The translations under genes and the position numbers were made by a program. Shown here one piece after another: positions 16,375 to 25,636 of a stretch of 40,784 nucleotides of DNA; the stretch's first letter is position 1; each line of letters opens with the position of its first letter. The stretch is from Alphaproteobacteria bacterium GM7ARS4 (GTDB lineage Bacteria; Pseudomonadota; Alphaproteobacteria; GM7ARS4), in NCBI GenBank assembly GCA_014332745.1, contig JACONL010000004.1:1-40784 (forward strand), read 5' to 3'. Under the pieces are notes generated by a model. That model had not been told where the DNA came from, did no database searches, and saw only the letters and a program-made list of their open reading frames with translations.

Positions 16375-17157
16375 ATGCGTCTTGCTCACATGATTGCCCA
16401 AAGAGGGTTATGTTCCCGTAGATTGGCGGAGCAATGGATTATAGAGGGACGCGTTCTCTTTCGTGGTAAGCCTATCACCGACGTCGCCTTCCAACCGCCA
16501 TCCGATGCGGATATTATCGTCAATGGCATGCCTCTGCCAGAGCCTATGCCCATGCGTCTTTTTGCCTGTTACAAGCCACAGCGTGTCCTCACAACGACCC
16601 GTGACCCACAAGGGAGGCGTTGCCTTTTTGACATGCTCGCTCCCCATTATGGGCGTCTGGGCGTGCGGCGCCTGATGGCGGTGGGACGTTTGGATTATAT
16701 GTCTGAGGGACTCTTATTGCTGACGAATGATGGGCGCTTGGCGCGTTTCTTGGAACACCCAACCCATGGGCTTGTGCGTCACTATCTTGTGTGCGTACGT
16801 GGTCGTCTGTTAGAGCGGGCGTCCCGTGCGATGAGGAAAGGGGCTATGGTGCAAGGCTTTCATTATCGTCCTATCTTCGTTGAGCCTTGTCGTTCTGTCT
16901 CGTCCCTTCTTCCGCCTTATGTCGTGATGGGACGCCAACGTGAAGGGACGCAATGGCTCTCGGCGCGCCTCAGTGAGGGGAAAAATCGAGAACTACGTAA
17001 CGTCCTTGCCCATTGGCATATGCCTGTTGTGCGTTTGATTCGCGTGGCGTTTGGTGGTGTGTCTCTGCCTAAGAAGAAGATGCCTGTCTTGTGGGAAATT
17101 CCCCAAGCTGTCTGGCACCACATGACATCGCCCGTGGACGTCTGTGGGAGTCAGTGA
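16375..17157 (+). CDS. RluB/RsuA-family RNA pseudouridine synthase
   Basis: 260 residues from ATG 16375, preceded by GAGGGGG; a longer frame would overlap the previous gene. An S4 RNA-binding domain (MRLAHMIAQRGLCSRRLAEQ onward) is followed by the synthase domain with CYKPQRVLTTTRDPQGR and the catalytic block AVGRLDYMSEGLLLLTNDG, Asp107 being the nucleophile. The late motif SARLSEGKNRELRNVL, with the GKN/RQ helix, is typical of RluB, RluE and RluF enzymes. Most likely target is U2605 of 23S rRNA (E. coli numbering), but the subfamily cannot be fixed by eye. rsmD follows after 3 bases, a frequent pairing of rRNA-modifying genes in alphaproteobacteria. Confidence 0.88.
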   Translation: MRLAHMIAQRGLCSRRLAEQWIIEGRVLFRGKPITDVAFQPPSDADIIVNGMPLPEPMPMRLFACYKPQRVLTTTRDPQGRRCLFDMLAPHYGRLGVRRLMAVGRLDYMSEGLLLLTNDGRLARFLEHPTHGLVRHYLVCVRGRLLERASRAMRKGAMVQGFHYRPIFVEPCRSVSSLLPPYVVMGRQREGTQWLSARLSEGKNRELRNVLAHWHMPVVRLIRVAFGGVSLPKKKMPVLWEIPQAVWHHMTSPVDVCGSQ

Positions 17158-17160
17158 GGC

Positions 17161-17754
17161 ATGAAGCAACGGCTGCTCAGAGGGACGTATCGGGGGCGTG
17201 TCATCGATAGTTTATCCCAGAAGGTGACACGCTCGATGACCATGCGTGGACGCAAGACCTTGTTGGACCTGCTGTTTCATAGCGCTGTGGGACGTTCCCA
17301 TGCGTCATGCTGGCATGAGTGTGTTGTCCTCGATGGTTTTTGTGGCAGTGGGGCGTTGGGGATTGAGTCTCTCTCTATGGGATGTCTTTCTGTGTCTTTT
17401 ATCGACCTTGATTCTGTGGCGCTGATGACGACACGCAACAACATTGCGTCTTTACGTCTCGACTCCCGTGCGCGGTGTCTCTGTCATGATATGACGTCTT
17501 TACCTCGTCGTTGGCGTGCCTATCCATCCCACCATGTGTTTTTTCTCACGCCTCCGTGGCATGGGGACATGGCGTATGATGCTTTATGCTGTCTTGATAC
17601 GGGGCGATGGCTTCACCGCCATGCGTTAGGCATGGTCGAGACGGCGCGTCAGGAGGATGATGTCTCTGTCCCTTCCGCGTACCATGTGGTGCGGCGGCAT
17701 GCATGTGGCGACCATGTGTTCACCTTTATGCGTTATTGTGGTATAGAGTCGTGA
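17161..17754 (+). CDS. rsmD: 16S rRNA (guanine(966)-N(2))-methyltransferase RsmD
   Basis: 197 residues, near the usual length. The N-terminal LLRGTYRGRVIDS matches the RsmD strand G-x-xRGR, and TMRGRKTLLDLLF aligns with the family's R-x-x-LFNxL. The SAM-binding block is VLDGFCGSGALGIESLSMG, clearly RsmD. The catalytic motif IV, normally D-P-P-[YF], appears as FLTPPWHGD: Thr replaces the Asp. That departure, and a rather Cys- and His-rich middle, suggest divergence; reduced activity is possible but not shown. It lies 3 bases after the pseudouridine synthase gene and just before tldD, so the three may form one transcript. Confidence 0.85.
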   Translation: MKQRLLRGTYRGRVIDSLSQKVTRSMTMRGRKTLLDLLFHSAVGRSHASCWHECVVLDGFCGSGALGIESLSMGCLSVSFIDLDSVALMTTRNNIASLRLDSRARCLCHDMTSLPRRWRAYPSHHVFFLTPPWHGDMAYDALCCLDTGRWLHRHALGMVETARQEDDVSVPSAYHVVRRHACGDHVFTFMRYCGIES

Positions 17755-17760
17755 GAGGGG

Positions 17761-19278
17761 ATGACGACCATGCGTTTGGAGGCCATGATGGGAAAATCGG
17801 GACATTGTTCTTCGGGGGTGAGTGACTCTCTTTGTGACAGGATTTTTTTTGCGTCTGGGGACGTGACGCGTGATGCCTTGCAGGGATATGCCCAAGAGGG
17901 ATTGTGTCGTGCGGATGATGGCGATATTTTTTTAGAGCATCACATCTCTGAACGTTTCGTGTGGGAGAATGGGCGTCTCAAGGATGGTTCGTATGATACG
18001 AAGCGTGGTTTTGGCATGCGCGGTTTGATAGGTGAGGCATCAGCCCTTGCCTATAGTAGTGTCATTGACGATGCGTCTTTTCAACAGGCGTCTTCTTCTG
18101 TGGCGTCAGCCTTAGGGCGTTCTCAGCGTGTTGCTGGTGCGGTGTCGTCAGAGTCTTCCTCACGAGGCATGGAGGGGGCTCTTATGTCGCCTTTGTATGC
18201 TTCTATTAATCCTCTTGATGGGTATTCCTTCGAGGAGAAGTTGGCGCTCTTGCAGAAGGTAGAGGCATATGTGCGAGAGCGCGCGCCTCATGCCGTCCAT
18301 GTCCTTGTCATGCTCACGGGCTCTTTCCAAGCGGTAGAGATTGTGCGTCTGTCAGAGGGGCGTTGTTGCGATGTGCGTCCTTTGGTGCGTATGAATGTGC
18401 AAGTCGGTTTGCGTCAAGGGCGTCATGTGGAGACGGGCGTCTATGGGATGGGCGGACGCATGGGGTATGACGATTTTTTCAAAGAAGCGTCGTGGCATGT
18501 GGCTGCCGACGAGGCCATACGCCATGCCCACGTTCTGTTCGATGCCAAGCCAGCGCCCGTTGGCGAGATGGATGTCGTGCTAGCGTCTGGCTGGCCTGGT
18601 ATCCTCCTCCATGAGGCCATAGGCCATGGGCTAGAGGGGGATTTTAACCGAAAAAAGACAGCCGCATTCTCTGAGTTGATGGGACAGCCCATTGCGTCTC
18701 GAGGGGTGACTGTGGTCGATGATGGCACATGTCCCCATAGACGTGGCTCTTTACGCTATGATGATGAAGGCACGCCCAGTCAGTGTACGACTCTCATAGA
18801 GGATGGCATTCTTGTCAATTACATGCATGACAGGCTCAATGGTCGTTTGATGGGCACATCATCCACAGGGAATGGACGGCGCGAAAGTTACGCCCACAAC
18901 GTGATGCCGCGCATGACGAACACCTATATGCTCAACGGCCATTATCCTCAGGCTGAGATGATCGAGTCGGTGGCGCATGGGATTTATGCGGTGAATTTCA
19001 GTGGCGGACAAGTGGATATTACATCGGGTAAGTTTGTCTTTTCCACGTCAGAGGCCTATCATATCGAGAAGGGTAAGATCACCTCACCCGTGAAAGGCGC
19101 GACGCTCATCGGCAATGGGCCTGATGCCTTAACACGTATTACGATGGTGGGTGATGATTTGGCCCTCGATAAGGGGATAGGCACATGTGGCAAGGAAGGG
19201 CAGAGGGTGCCTGTAGGCGTCGGACAGCCGTCCTTACGAATCGCCAACATCACCGTGGGGGGAGAAGGGGCGGCATAG
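17761..19278 (+). CDS. tldD: Metalloprotease TldD
   Basis: 505 residues from ATG 17761; an ATG at 17770 has better spacing from AGAGGGG and is an alternative. TldD acts with TldE (PmbA) as a zinc protease that matures modified peptides such as microcin B17 and degrades some antitoxins. The zinc motif is HEAIGH at 284-289 in LLHEAIGHGLEGDF, with the third ligand Cys near the C-terminus in GTCGKEGQRVPVGVGQPSLR, which is the TldD hallmark. No tldE/pmbA is in this window. It follows rsmD by a few bases. The 22-base gap to the mutase gene downstream holds no visible terminator. Confidence 0.92.
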   Translation: MTTMRLEAMMGKSGHCSSGVSDSLCDRIFFASGDVTRDALQGYAQEGLCRADDGDIFLEHHISERFVWENGRLKDGSYDTKRGFGMRGLIGEASALAYSSVIDDASFQQASSSVASALGRSQRVAGAVSSESSSRGMEGALMSPLYASINPLDGYSFEEKLALLQKVEAYVRERAPHAVHVLVMLTGSFQAVEIVRLSEGRCCDVRPLVRMNVQVGLRQGRHVETGVYGMGGRMGYDDFFKEASWHVAADEAIRHAHVLFDAKPAPVGEMDVVLASGWPGILLHEAIGHGLEGDFNRKKTAAFSELMGQPIASRGVTVVDDGTCPHRRGSLRYDDEGTPSQCTTLIEDGILVNYMHDRLNGRLMGTSSTGNGRRESYAHNVMPRMTNTYMLNGHYPQAEMIESVAHGIYAVNFSGGQVDITSGKFVFSTSEAYHIEKGKITSPVKGATLIGNGPDALTRITMVGDDLALDKGIGTCGKEGQRVPVGVGQPSLRIANITVGGEGAA

Positions 19279-19299
19279 ACATTCAAGGGACATCGAGAC

Positions 19300-21510
19300 G
19301 TGGCAAAGAAACAGAAACATCATGACAAGCGCGCCATAGATGGTTGGCAACAAGGCGATAGGCAACGTTGGCATGACAAGGCAGAGAAAGAGCTACGTGG
19401 TCGTTCCATCGATGATATGGCGTGGCACACGGCAGATGGTTTCACGCTCAAGCCTCTTTACGACAAGGATGATGTGCGTGATATTCCCTATCTTGGCAGT
19501 TTTCCGGGTTTCCCGCCTTTTTTGCGCGGCCCTCGGGCAACGATGTATCCCAACAAGCCATGGACGATTCGCCAATATGCGGGCTTTTCTACGGCAGAGG
19601 AGTCGAACGCCTTTTATCGCCATAACTTGAAACAAGGCGTCACTGGTCTGTCTGTTGCTTTTGATTTAGCGACCCATCGTGGCTATGATTCCGACCATGC
19701 GCGGGTTGTGGCTGATGTGGGTAAAGCGGGTGTTGCCATTGACTCTGTGGAAGATATGAAGCGTCTTTTTGACGGCATTCCCTTAGACAAAATGAGCGTC
19801 TCTATGACGATGAATGGCGCTGTTTTGCCTGTTTTAGCCTCTTTTGTCGTTGCCGCTGAGGAGCAAGGTGTGAAACAAGAGGCTCTCTCAGGGACCATTC
19901 AAAATGATATTTTGAAAGAATTCATGGTGCGTAATACGTTTATTTTTCCTCCAGCGCCGAGCATGCGTATTGTTGCCGATGTCATCGACTATACGGCAAA
20001 ACGCATGCCGCGTTTTAATTCCATCTCTATATCGGGTTACCATATGCAAGAGGCAGGGGCGACTCCCTTGCAGGAGCTCGCCTATACCCTTGCTGATGGT
20101 TTGGAATATGTGCGCTGTGCGGTGAAGCGTGGTTTAGATGTTGATTCATTCGCCCCGCGTCTTTCTTTTTTCTTTGCCATTGGCATGAATTTTTTCATGG
20201 AGGTGGCTAAGTTGCGTGCGGCTCGTGTGTTGTGGGCGGAACTCATGGGGCAATTTGCGCCAAAGGACGAGCGTAGTCTCACATTACGCACCCATTGCCA
20301 GACGTCAGGCGTGTCTTTAACAGAGCAAGACCCCTACAATAATGTGGTGCGCACGACCATCGAGGCTATGGCGGCTGTGTTAGGAGGGACGCAATCATTG
20401 CACACGAATTCTTTTGATGAGGCGCTCTCTCTTCCCACGGCCTTCTCGTCTCGTATTGCTCGCAACACCCAATTGATTATGCAGGAGGAGGCAGGCATGG
20501 CGCGTGTCATCGACCCCTTTGGGGGTTCATATTTCATGGAGAGCACGACCCATACTCTTGTGCAGAAGGCGCGTCTTCTCATCGAGGAGGTAGAGGACAT
20601 AGGAGGCATGACGAAGGCTGTCGAGCAGGGACTTCCTAAAAGACGTATCGAGGAATCCTCAGCGCGCCGACAAGCGCGAGTCGACCAAGGCAAAGAGGTT
20701 ATTGTCGGTGTCAATAAATATCAGTGTGATGATGAAGGCGTTATCGATATACGGGATATCGATAATCATAAAGTCTTAGCGCTACAAAAGGCGCAGCTAG
20801 ACAATTTACGTAAAACCCGCGATGCGTCACAAGTGCAACGAGCGCTGGACGCGTTGCGTCTGGCGGCGTCGTCTCAGGAGACGACTTTTGCCACGAATTT
20901 GCTTGCTCTCACCATCGAGGCGATGCGTTGTCGGGCGACGGTGGGTGAGGTGACACACGTCCTCGAGGGCGTCTATCAACGCTATCAGCCACATCACCGC
21001 ACGATACAGGGTGTGTATGCGTCTTCTCGTCATGGCGACAAGGAATTCGATGCCTTGCGCGAGAAATTGCAACATTTTGCCCATAAGCAAGGGCGTCCGC
21101 CTCGTCTCTTTGTCGTCAAAATGGGGCAGGACGGCCATGATAGGGGAGCGCATCTCATTGCGACCGCCTTTGCCGATATGGGATTCGATGTGGATATAGG
21201 CGCTCTCTTTCAGACGCCTCAAGAAGTCTGTCGCCAAGCCATCGATAATGATTCTCAAATTATTGGTGTCTCTAGCTTGGCCGCAGGACACAAAACATTA
21301 GTGCCCATGCTCATAGAGGAGTTGAAGAAACACAAGGCGGATGATATTATTGTTGTCTGTGGAGGCATTATTCCCCCTCAGGATTATGCGTTCCTTTATG
21401 ATGTCGGTGTAGCAGAAATTTTTGGACCGGGCACCAATGTTGCAGACGCCGCCAGTAAGATTATCGATGTCTTGGACAAGCAAAGCACAAAGTTGAATCT
21501 CAACGCATAA
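19300..21510 (+). CDS. Methylmalonyl-CoA mutase, single-chain, adenosylcobalamin-dependent
   Basis: 736 residues. It interconverts methylmalonyl-CoA and succinyl-CoA. The N-terminal TIM-barrel has [18 protein letters not shown], where the Tyr of TMY is the residue that distinguishes MCM from isobutyryl-CoA mutase, then [31 protein letters not shown] and [15 protein letters not shown]. The C-terminal cobalamin domain carries [10 protein letters not shown] with His613 as the cobalt ligand, [11 protein letters not shown], and CGGIIPP. All expected motifs are intact. It is followed after 13 bases by msrP, and GGAGG precedes that gene, so the two may be co-transcribed. No meaB chaperone, epimerase or propionyl-CoA carboxylase gene is in view. 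The role may be propionate, ethylmalonyl-CoA or amino-acid catabolism. Confidence 0.94.
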   Translation: MAKKQKHHDKRAIDGWQQGDRQRWHDKAEKELRGRSIDDMAWHTADGFTLKPLYDKDDVRDIPYLGSFPGFPPFLRGPRATMYPNKPWTIRQYAGFSTAEESNAFYRHNLKQGVTGLSVAFDLATHRGYDSDHARVVADVGKAGVAIDSVEDMKRLFDGIPLDKMSVSMTMNGAVLPVLASFVVAAEEQGVKQEALSGTIQNDILKEFMVRNTFIFPPAPSMRIVADVIDYTAKRMPRFNSISISGYHMQEAGATPLQELAYTLADGLEYVRCAVKRGLDVDSFAPRLSFFFAIGMNFFMEVAKLRAARVLWAELMGQFAPKDERSLTLRTHCQTSGVSLTEQDPYNNVVRTTIEAMAAVLGGTQSLHTNSFDEALSLPTAFSSRIARNTQLIMQEEAGMARVIDPFGGSYFMESTTHTLVQKARLLIEEVEDIGGMTKAVEQGLPKRRIEESSARRQARVDQGKEVIVGVNKYQCDDEGVIDIRDIDNHKVLALQKAQLDNLRKTRDASQVQRALDALRLAASSQETTFATNLLALTIEAMRCRATVGEVTHVLEGVYQRYQPHHRTIQGVYASSRHGDKEFDALREKLQHFAHKQGRPPRLFVVKMGQDGHDRGAHLIATAFADMGFDVDIGALFQTPQEVCRQAIDNDSQIIGVSSLAAGHKTLVPMLIEELKKHKADDIIVVCGGIIPPQDYAFLYDVGVAEIFGPGTNVADAASKIIDVLDKQSTKLNLNA

Positions 21511-21523
21511 GGAGGATTGTGAG

Positions 21524-22636
21524 ATGGCAAAGGAAAAAGAGCATAACGTTACGTCAGAATCAGTCTATAAGGCGCGTCGGCGTTTTATTGCCGCATCGGC
21601 AGTCGTATCGGGCGGGTTGTTCCTTGCGGGACGTTATGGGGTGACACCCGCACCACAACAAGGAGACGGGGGCGAGGGTATGATGGATGGAGGGGCTGGA
21701 CAACAAGCGTATTCTGTAGATGTAGACGTAGACAAGGGACAAGGACAACAGGGGACAGGAGAGGTTCGTCATGAGACGGGGCATGGTCATGGGTCAGCCT
21801 TACGGGAGAACCTGCAACGCCATAAGAAGAGCGCGCGCTACATCGAGAGCGCGCGCGACAAGGTAACGCCTTTGGACATCGCCATCAATTACAACAACTT
21901 TTATGAATTTGGGACGGACAAGACAGATCCTGCGCGCCATGCCCATCAGATGACACTCGAGCCATGGGCTGTGCAGATCGATGGGCTGTGTCATCACCCA
22001 GGCACCTATAGTCTTGATGATATTGTCCGTCCCCATGCCTTAGAGGAGCGTATTTATCGTCTCAGATGTGTGGAGGCCTGGTCTATGGTGATTCCATGGA
22101 TTGGTTTCGAGATGAACCAGCTCATTAAACGGGTAGAGCCAATGGCGTCGGCGCGCTATGTGGCCATGCAAACGCTCTATCGTCCTGAGGAAATGCCTCA
22201 GCAGAGGAGTCTGTTTAGTGTCATCGAGTATCCCTATGTGGAAGGGTTGCGTTTGGATGAAGCCATGCATCCCCTCACCTTTGTCACCGTTGGCATGTAT
22301 GGGCGGCGGCTTTATCCACAGAATGGTGCGCCCATCAAGGTTGTCGTGCCATGGAAATATGGTTTTAAGAGCCCAAAATCGATTGTTCGTATCACATTCA
22401 CGGAAGACCAGCCTGCGACGACGTGGAATAAGCAATCGGCTCGGGAATATGGCTTTTACAGCAATGTCAATCCGCAACGTAGCCATCCGCGGTGGTCTCA
22501 GAGTTCTGAACGTCGTTTTACTGACGCCAGTGGCTTGTTCAATACGAAGCGTATCGAGACATTGATGTTCAACGGCTATGGCGAGGAGGTTGCCAGTCTC
22601 TACACAGGCATGGACCTCATAGGCCGTTACTATTAA
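21524..22636 (+). CDS. msrP: Protein-methionine-sulfoxide reductase catalytic subunit MsrP (YedY)
   Basis: 370 residues. A twin-arginine signal is visible (YKARRRFIAASAVVSGG, residues 15-31), so it is exported folded with its molybdopterin. The Mo-ligand Cys182 lies in RLRCVEAWSMVIPWIGF, and the family features ALEPWAVQIDG-like, VVPWKYGFKSPKSI and TTWNKQSAREYGFYSNVNP are present. MsrP repairs methionine sulfoxide in periplasmic proteins. Between the signal and the catalytic domain (about residues 42-100) is an unusual Gly/Gln/Asp-rich low-complexity stretch, making the protein longer than E. coli MsrP (334). AGGAGG precedes the ATG. msrQ, its membrane electron donor, follows after 35 bases. 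Confidence 0.94.
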   Translation: MAKEKEHNVTSESVYKARRRFIAASAVVSGGLFLAGRYGVTPAPQQGDGGEGMMDGGAGQQAYSVDVDVDKGQGQQGTGEVRHETGHGHGSALRENLQRHKKSARYIESARDKVTPLDIAINYNNFYEFGTDKTDPARHAHQMTLEPWAVQIDGLCHHPGTYSLDDIVRPHALEERIYRLRCVEAWSMVIPWIGFEMNQLIKRVEPMASARYVAMQTLYRPEEMPQQRSLFSVIEYPYVEGLRLDEAMHPLTFVTVGMYGRRLYPQNGAPIKVVVPWKYGFKSPKSIVRITFTEDQPATTWNKQSAREYGFYSNVNPQRSHPRWSQSSERRFTDASGLFNTKRIETLMFNGYGEEVASLYTGMDLIGRYY

Positions 22637-22658
22637 TCTCAGAACGATTAATCTCAGA
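22632..22658 (+). repeat. 12-bp direct repeat over the msrP stop codon
   Basis: attaatctcaga at 22632-22643 is repeated exactly at 22647-22658 with a 15-base period. The first copy holds the TAA stop of msrP; the second runs directly into the AGAGGAGG ribosome site of msrQ. Confidence 0.8.
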
Positions 22659-22671
22659 GGAGGAAAAGACG

Positions 22672-23274
22672 ATGGCGGCACGAGCAAAGGGCTTTTTATG
22701 GCATGGCGTTTTTTGGGGCTGTAGCATGCCAGCGGTGATTCTGTTGATGAATATCTTCACGGGGAATCTAGGGGCTGACCCGGCAAAGACATTGTCGTTA
22801 GAGACAGGGATTTGGGCATTAAATTTTCTCTTATTATGCCTCTGTATGAGTCCTTTTTCGAAATACTTGCGTATGCCGCGTCTTGTGAGCTATCGACGCC
22901 AATTGGGCTTATGGTGCTACTTTTACGTCTGTTTGCATGTGTTGGTGTTTGTGAGTCTTCTCATCGAATTTAACATCGCCAATCTTGGCAAGGAACTGGC
23001 GGAACGTCCTTATATTCTTGTGGGTTTTATGGGATGGGTGGGGTTGAGTATCATGGCGGTCACCAGCTTGCCGCGTTTGATACGTTGGATGGGCGCAAAA
23101 AATTGGCGTCGCCTCCATAAAATCGTGTTTGCCGTTGTCGTGTTTGCGTGTGTGCATTATCTGTGGCTTTCTCGTAGTGATATTTTCTCTGCTCTCCTCT
23201 ATTCTCTCTTGTTCTTGGGGTTGATAGGGATGCGTCTTTACTATTTTTATGGTGGGCGGCGCCTCGTGTCATAA
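22672..23274 (+). CDS. msrQ: Heme-binding membrane subunit MsrQ (YedZ)
   Basis: 200 residues, all-helical membrane protein with about six transmembrane segments (for example AVILLMNIF, LNFLLLCLCMSPF, YFYVCLHVLVFVSLL, FAVVVFACVHYLWL). The ferric-reductase-like transmembrane domain is typical. Histidines available as heme ligands are in VCLHVLVF, RRLHKIVF and CVHYLWL. MsrQ takes electrons from the respiratory chain or flavin reductase and passes them to MsrP. The KxxRRxLG-like element here reads YRRQLGLW. GGAGG at 22656-22660 region precedes the ATG. The pairing with msrP makes the call safe. The 133-base gap after it contains no gene I can see. Confidence 0.93.
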   Translation: MAARAKGFLWHGVFWGCSMPAVILLMNIFTGNLGADPAKTLSLETGIWALNFLLLCLCMSPFSKYLRMPRLVSYRRQLGLWCYFYVCLHVLVFVSLLIEFNIANLGKELAERPYILVGFMGWVGLSIMAVTSLPRLIRWMGAKNWRRLHKIVFAVVVFACVHYLWLSRSDIFSALLYSLLFLGLIGMRLYYFYGGRRLVS

Positions 23275-23407
23275 GCCTCTTGTGGGCGGTAAGATACTAT
23301 TTGCTTTTTCTCGCATAAATCTTTAAGACATGGATGGTGGGGGAGGATGGGGGGCATGCCGTGTTATGCCATGTTTTGATACAGAATCTTAAGAGAGGAG
23401 AAGACTG

Positions 23408-24595
23408 ATGCCACGTAAAAGTTATGGACGTCGCCACATGTTTATTCCCGGTCCGACGCATATTCCCGATGATGTGCTCAATGCTGTGCATATTGCCACA
23501 GAAGACCAGCGGAGTCCTGACCTCCCTGCGTTGACGATTCCTCTTTACGAGAAGGTCAAGAAGATTTTTAAGATGAAGGAAGGCAATGTGTTTATCTACC
23601 CTGGTTCAGGGACAGGGGCGTGGGAGTCATGTATCACGAACACGTTGTCTGAGGGTGATAAGGTGTTGATTTATCGTTTTGGCACATTTTCCATGTTGTG
23701 GGCGGATATGTTGTCTCGTTTGGGCTTGGATGTTCATGTCAAGGATAGGACGTGGGGGACGGGGACGCCGCCAGATGATGTCTATGAAGAGCTCTCTGCT
23801 GACAAGGCGCATGCCTATAAGGTCGTGTGTGTGACGCACAATGAGACGGCGACGGGTGTGACGAGTGATGTGGCGTCTGTGCGTCAGGCGATGGAGAGGG
23901 CGCGACACCCTGCGTTGCTTTTTGTGGATGGCGTCAGTTCCATTGCGAGCATTGATTTTCGCATGGATGAATGGGGTGTCGATTGTGCCATTTCTGGCTC
24001 GCAGAAAGGTTTTATGTTGCCGGCTGGCATGGCGATCATGGCGGTGAGCCCGAAGGCTTTAGAGGCGCACAAACACGCCACATTGAAGCGTTGCTATTTC
24101 TCTTGGGAGGATATGCTCAAGACAAACAAGGATGGCTATTATCCTTATACGCCTCAGATTCCCATGTTGCGCGCCTTAGGCGTTGCTGTGGATATGCTGT
24201 TGGACGAGGGTCTAGAGAATGTCTTTGCGCGTCATAGGCGTATTGCCGAGGGCGTGAGGCGCGCTGTCAAGGAAGGGTGGGGTTTGCGTCTTTGCGCTCA
24301 GGACGAGACGTGGGAGTCCGACACGGTGAGTGCTATCTGTGTTCCTGATGGCAAGGATGCGCGCAAGGTCATCGATGCGGCCTATCGAAAATACCATATG
24401 TCTTTAGGGGCGGGCTTGCACGAGGTGGCGGGAAAAGTCTTCCGTATCGGGCATTTAGGCGACTTGAACGAGTTGCAAGCCGCAGCAGCTTTGGCGGGAT
24501 GTGAAATGGCGTTGCGCGACAGCGGTATCGATGTCAAGCCCGGCAGTGCGTTGGCTGTTGCTGGTGAATACTGGCGTAAGAGCCTTGATGGGTGA
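23408..24595 (+). CDS. sgaA: Serine--glyoxylate aminotransferase (class V)
   Basis: 395 residues. A PLP enzyme that converts serine plus glyoxylate to hydroxypyruvate plus glycine. The N-terminus HMFIPGPTHIPDDVLNAV and the block GSGTGAWESCITNTLSEGDKV fit the SGAT/AGXT family, and Lys200 in ISGSQKGFMLPAGMA binds PLP; LFVDGVSSI supplies the aspartate. The C-terminal GLHEVAGKVFRIGHLGD is the family's substrate-binding Arg region. Next come a 2-hydroxyacid dehydrogenase and glycerate kinase, giving the serine-cycle segment. Alanine--glyoxylate aminotransferase is an alternative name; the neighbours favour the serine-cycle reading. GAGAGGAG precedes the ATG. Confidence 0.9.
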   Translation: MPRKSYGRRHMFIPGPTHIPDDVLNAVHIATEDQRSPDLPALTIPLYEKVKKIFKMKEGNVFIYPGSGTGAWESCITNTLSEGDKVLIYRFGTFSMLWADMLSRLGLDVHVKDRTWGTGTPPDDVYEELSADKAHAYKVVCVTHNETATGVTSDVASVRQAMERARHPALLFVDGVSSIASIDFRMDEWGVDCAISGSQKGFMLPAGMAIMAVSPKALEAHKHATLKRCYFSWEDMLKTNKDGYYPYTPQIPMLRALGVAVDMLLDEGLENVFARHRRIAEGVRRAVKEGWGLRLCAQDETWESDTVSAICVPDGKDARKVIDAAYRKYHMSLGAGLHEVAGKVFRIGHLGDLNELQAAAALAGCEMALRDSGIDVKPGSALAVAGEYWRKSLDG

Positions 24596-24636
24596 GGATG
24601 TGAGAGAATTCGTGACATCTGGCAGAGGTTAAAGGG

Positions 24637-25611
24637 ATGGCGACAAAGCCTGTAGTCATTGTGACCCGTCGTTGGCCGGCGTTGGTGGAGGAGAAGCTGA
24701 GAGACGCCTTTGACGCGACTTTCAACCATGACGATGTGCCTATGACGAAGGAGGCGTTGATGAAGGCGATGGGTGAAGCCGATGCGCTTCTACCCACGGT
24801 GACGGATAGCATCGACAAAGATGTTATCGGTGTGCCTCATAGGCGTGTGCGCATTATTGGTAATTTTGGCGTTGGCTTTAACAATATCGATATTGAGGCG
24901 GCAAAATCTGCCAAGATTGTCGTGACGAACACACCAGAGGTGCTAACGGATTGCACGGCCGATATTGCGATGATTTTGCTGTTAGCGGTGGCACGGCGTA
25001 TCGGTGAGGGAGAGCGTCATCTCAGGACGGGGGCATGGACGGGGTGGCGTCCGACCCATATGATGGGGAAGAGGGTGAGCGGTAAGACATTGGGTTTAAT
25101 TGGATATGGGCGTATCGCTCAAGCTGTGGCGCGGCGGGCGCATTTAGGCTTTGGCATGCCGATCCTCTATTATGACCCCTATGTGCGAAAGGACACATTG
25201 GCGGCGGATGTCCATGCGACATCGTGTGACAAGCTCGATGATGTGTTACGTCAAGCCGACTATGTCTCTCTTCATTGTCCTTCGACAGCTGAGACGCGTC
25301 ACCTTATCAATGCGTCATCTTTTGCGAAGATGAAACCTACGGCATTTTTGATTAATACAGCGCGTGGCGACATTGTCGATGAGGCGGCTTTGGTACAAGC
25401 GTTACGTGAACAGATTATTTTTGGGGCGGGATTGGATGTGTATGAACGTGAACCGAAAGTTCATAGCGACCTTATGAAGATGGAGAATGTCGTTTTACTT
25501 CCTCACTTAGGGAGCGCCTCGACCGAGACACGCCAAGCCATGGGCATGCGTGTCCTTGCCAATGTCGATGCCTTTTTTAAGGGACAAGAGCCAGCGGACA
25601 GGGTGGCATAG
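24637..25611 (+). CDS. D-2-hydroxyacid dehydrogenase, probable glyoxylate/hydroxypyruvate reductase
   Basis: 324 residues. Two-domain fold with a Rossmann motif LGLIGYGRIAQAVARRAHLG (about residues 150-169) and the catalytic triad Arg243 in NTARGD, Glu272 in YEREPKV, and His290 in LPHLGSAS. It would reduce hydroxypyruvate to glycerate, or glyoxylate to glycolate, with NAD(P)H. The overall look is closer to the glyoxylate-reductase (GyaR/GRHPR) group than to methylotroph HprA, so substrate preference is uncertain; cofactor preference also. Its place between the aminotransferase and a glycerate kinase supports hydroxypyruvate reduction. The gap to sgaA is 41 bases. Confidence 0.87.
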   Translation: MATKPVVIVTRRWPALVEEKLRDAFDATFNHDDVPMTKEALMKAMGEADALLPTVTDSIDKDVIGVPHRRVRIIGNFGVGFNNIDIEAAKSAKIVVTNTPEVLTDCTADIAMILLLAVARRIGEGERHLRTGAWTGWRPTHMMGKRVSGKTLGLIGYGRIAQAVARRAHLGFGMPILYYDPYVRKDTLAADVHATSCDKLDDVLRQADYVSLHCPSTAETRHLINASSFAKMKPTAFLINTARGDIVDEAALVQALREQIIFGAGLDVYEREPKVHSDLMKMENVVLLPHLGSASTETRQAMGMRVLANVDAFFKGQEPADRVA

Positions 25612-25636
25612 CAGGATTGTGCGGGAAGCGCGCGGG

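Noticed and set aside
22040-22687. 215-residue open frame on the - strand across msrP
   Set aside because: Antisense to a recognised gene with all its motifs; no domain seen.
23275-23407. Possible small RNA or leader in the gap before sgaA
   Set aside because: G-rich in part, but no stable fold, promoter pair or conserved RNA motif could be recognised by eye.
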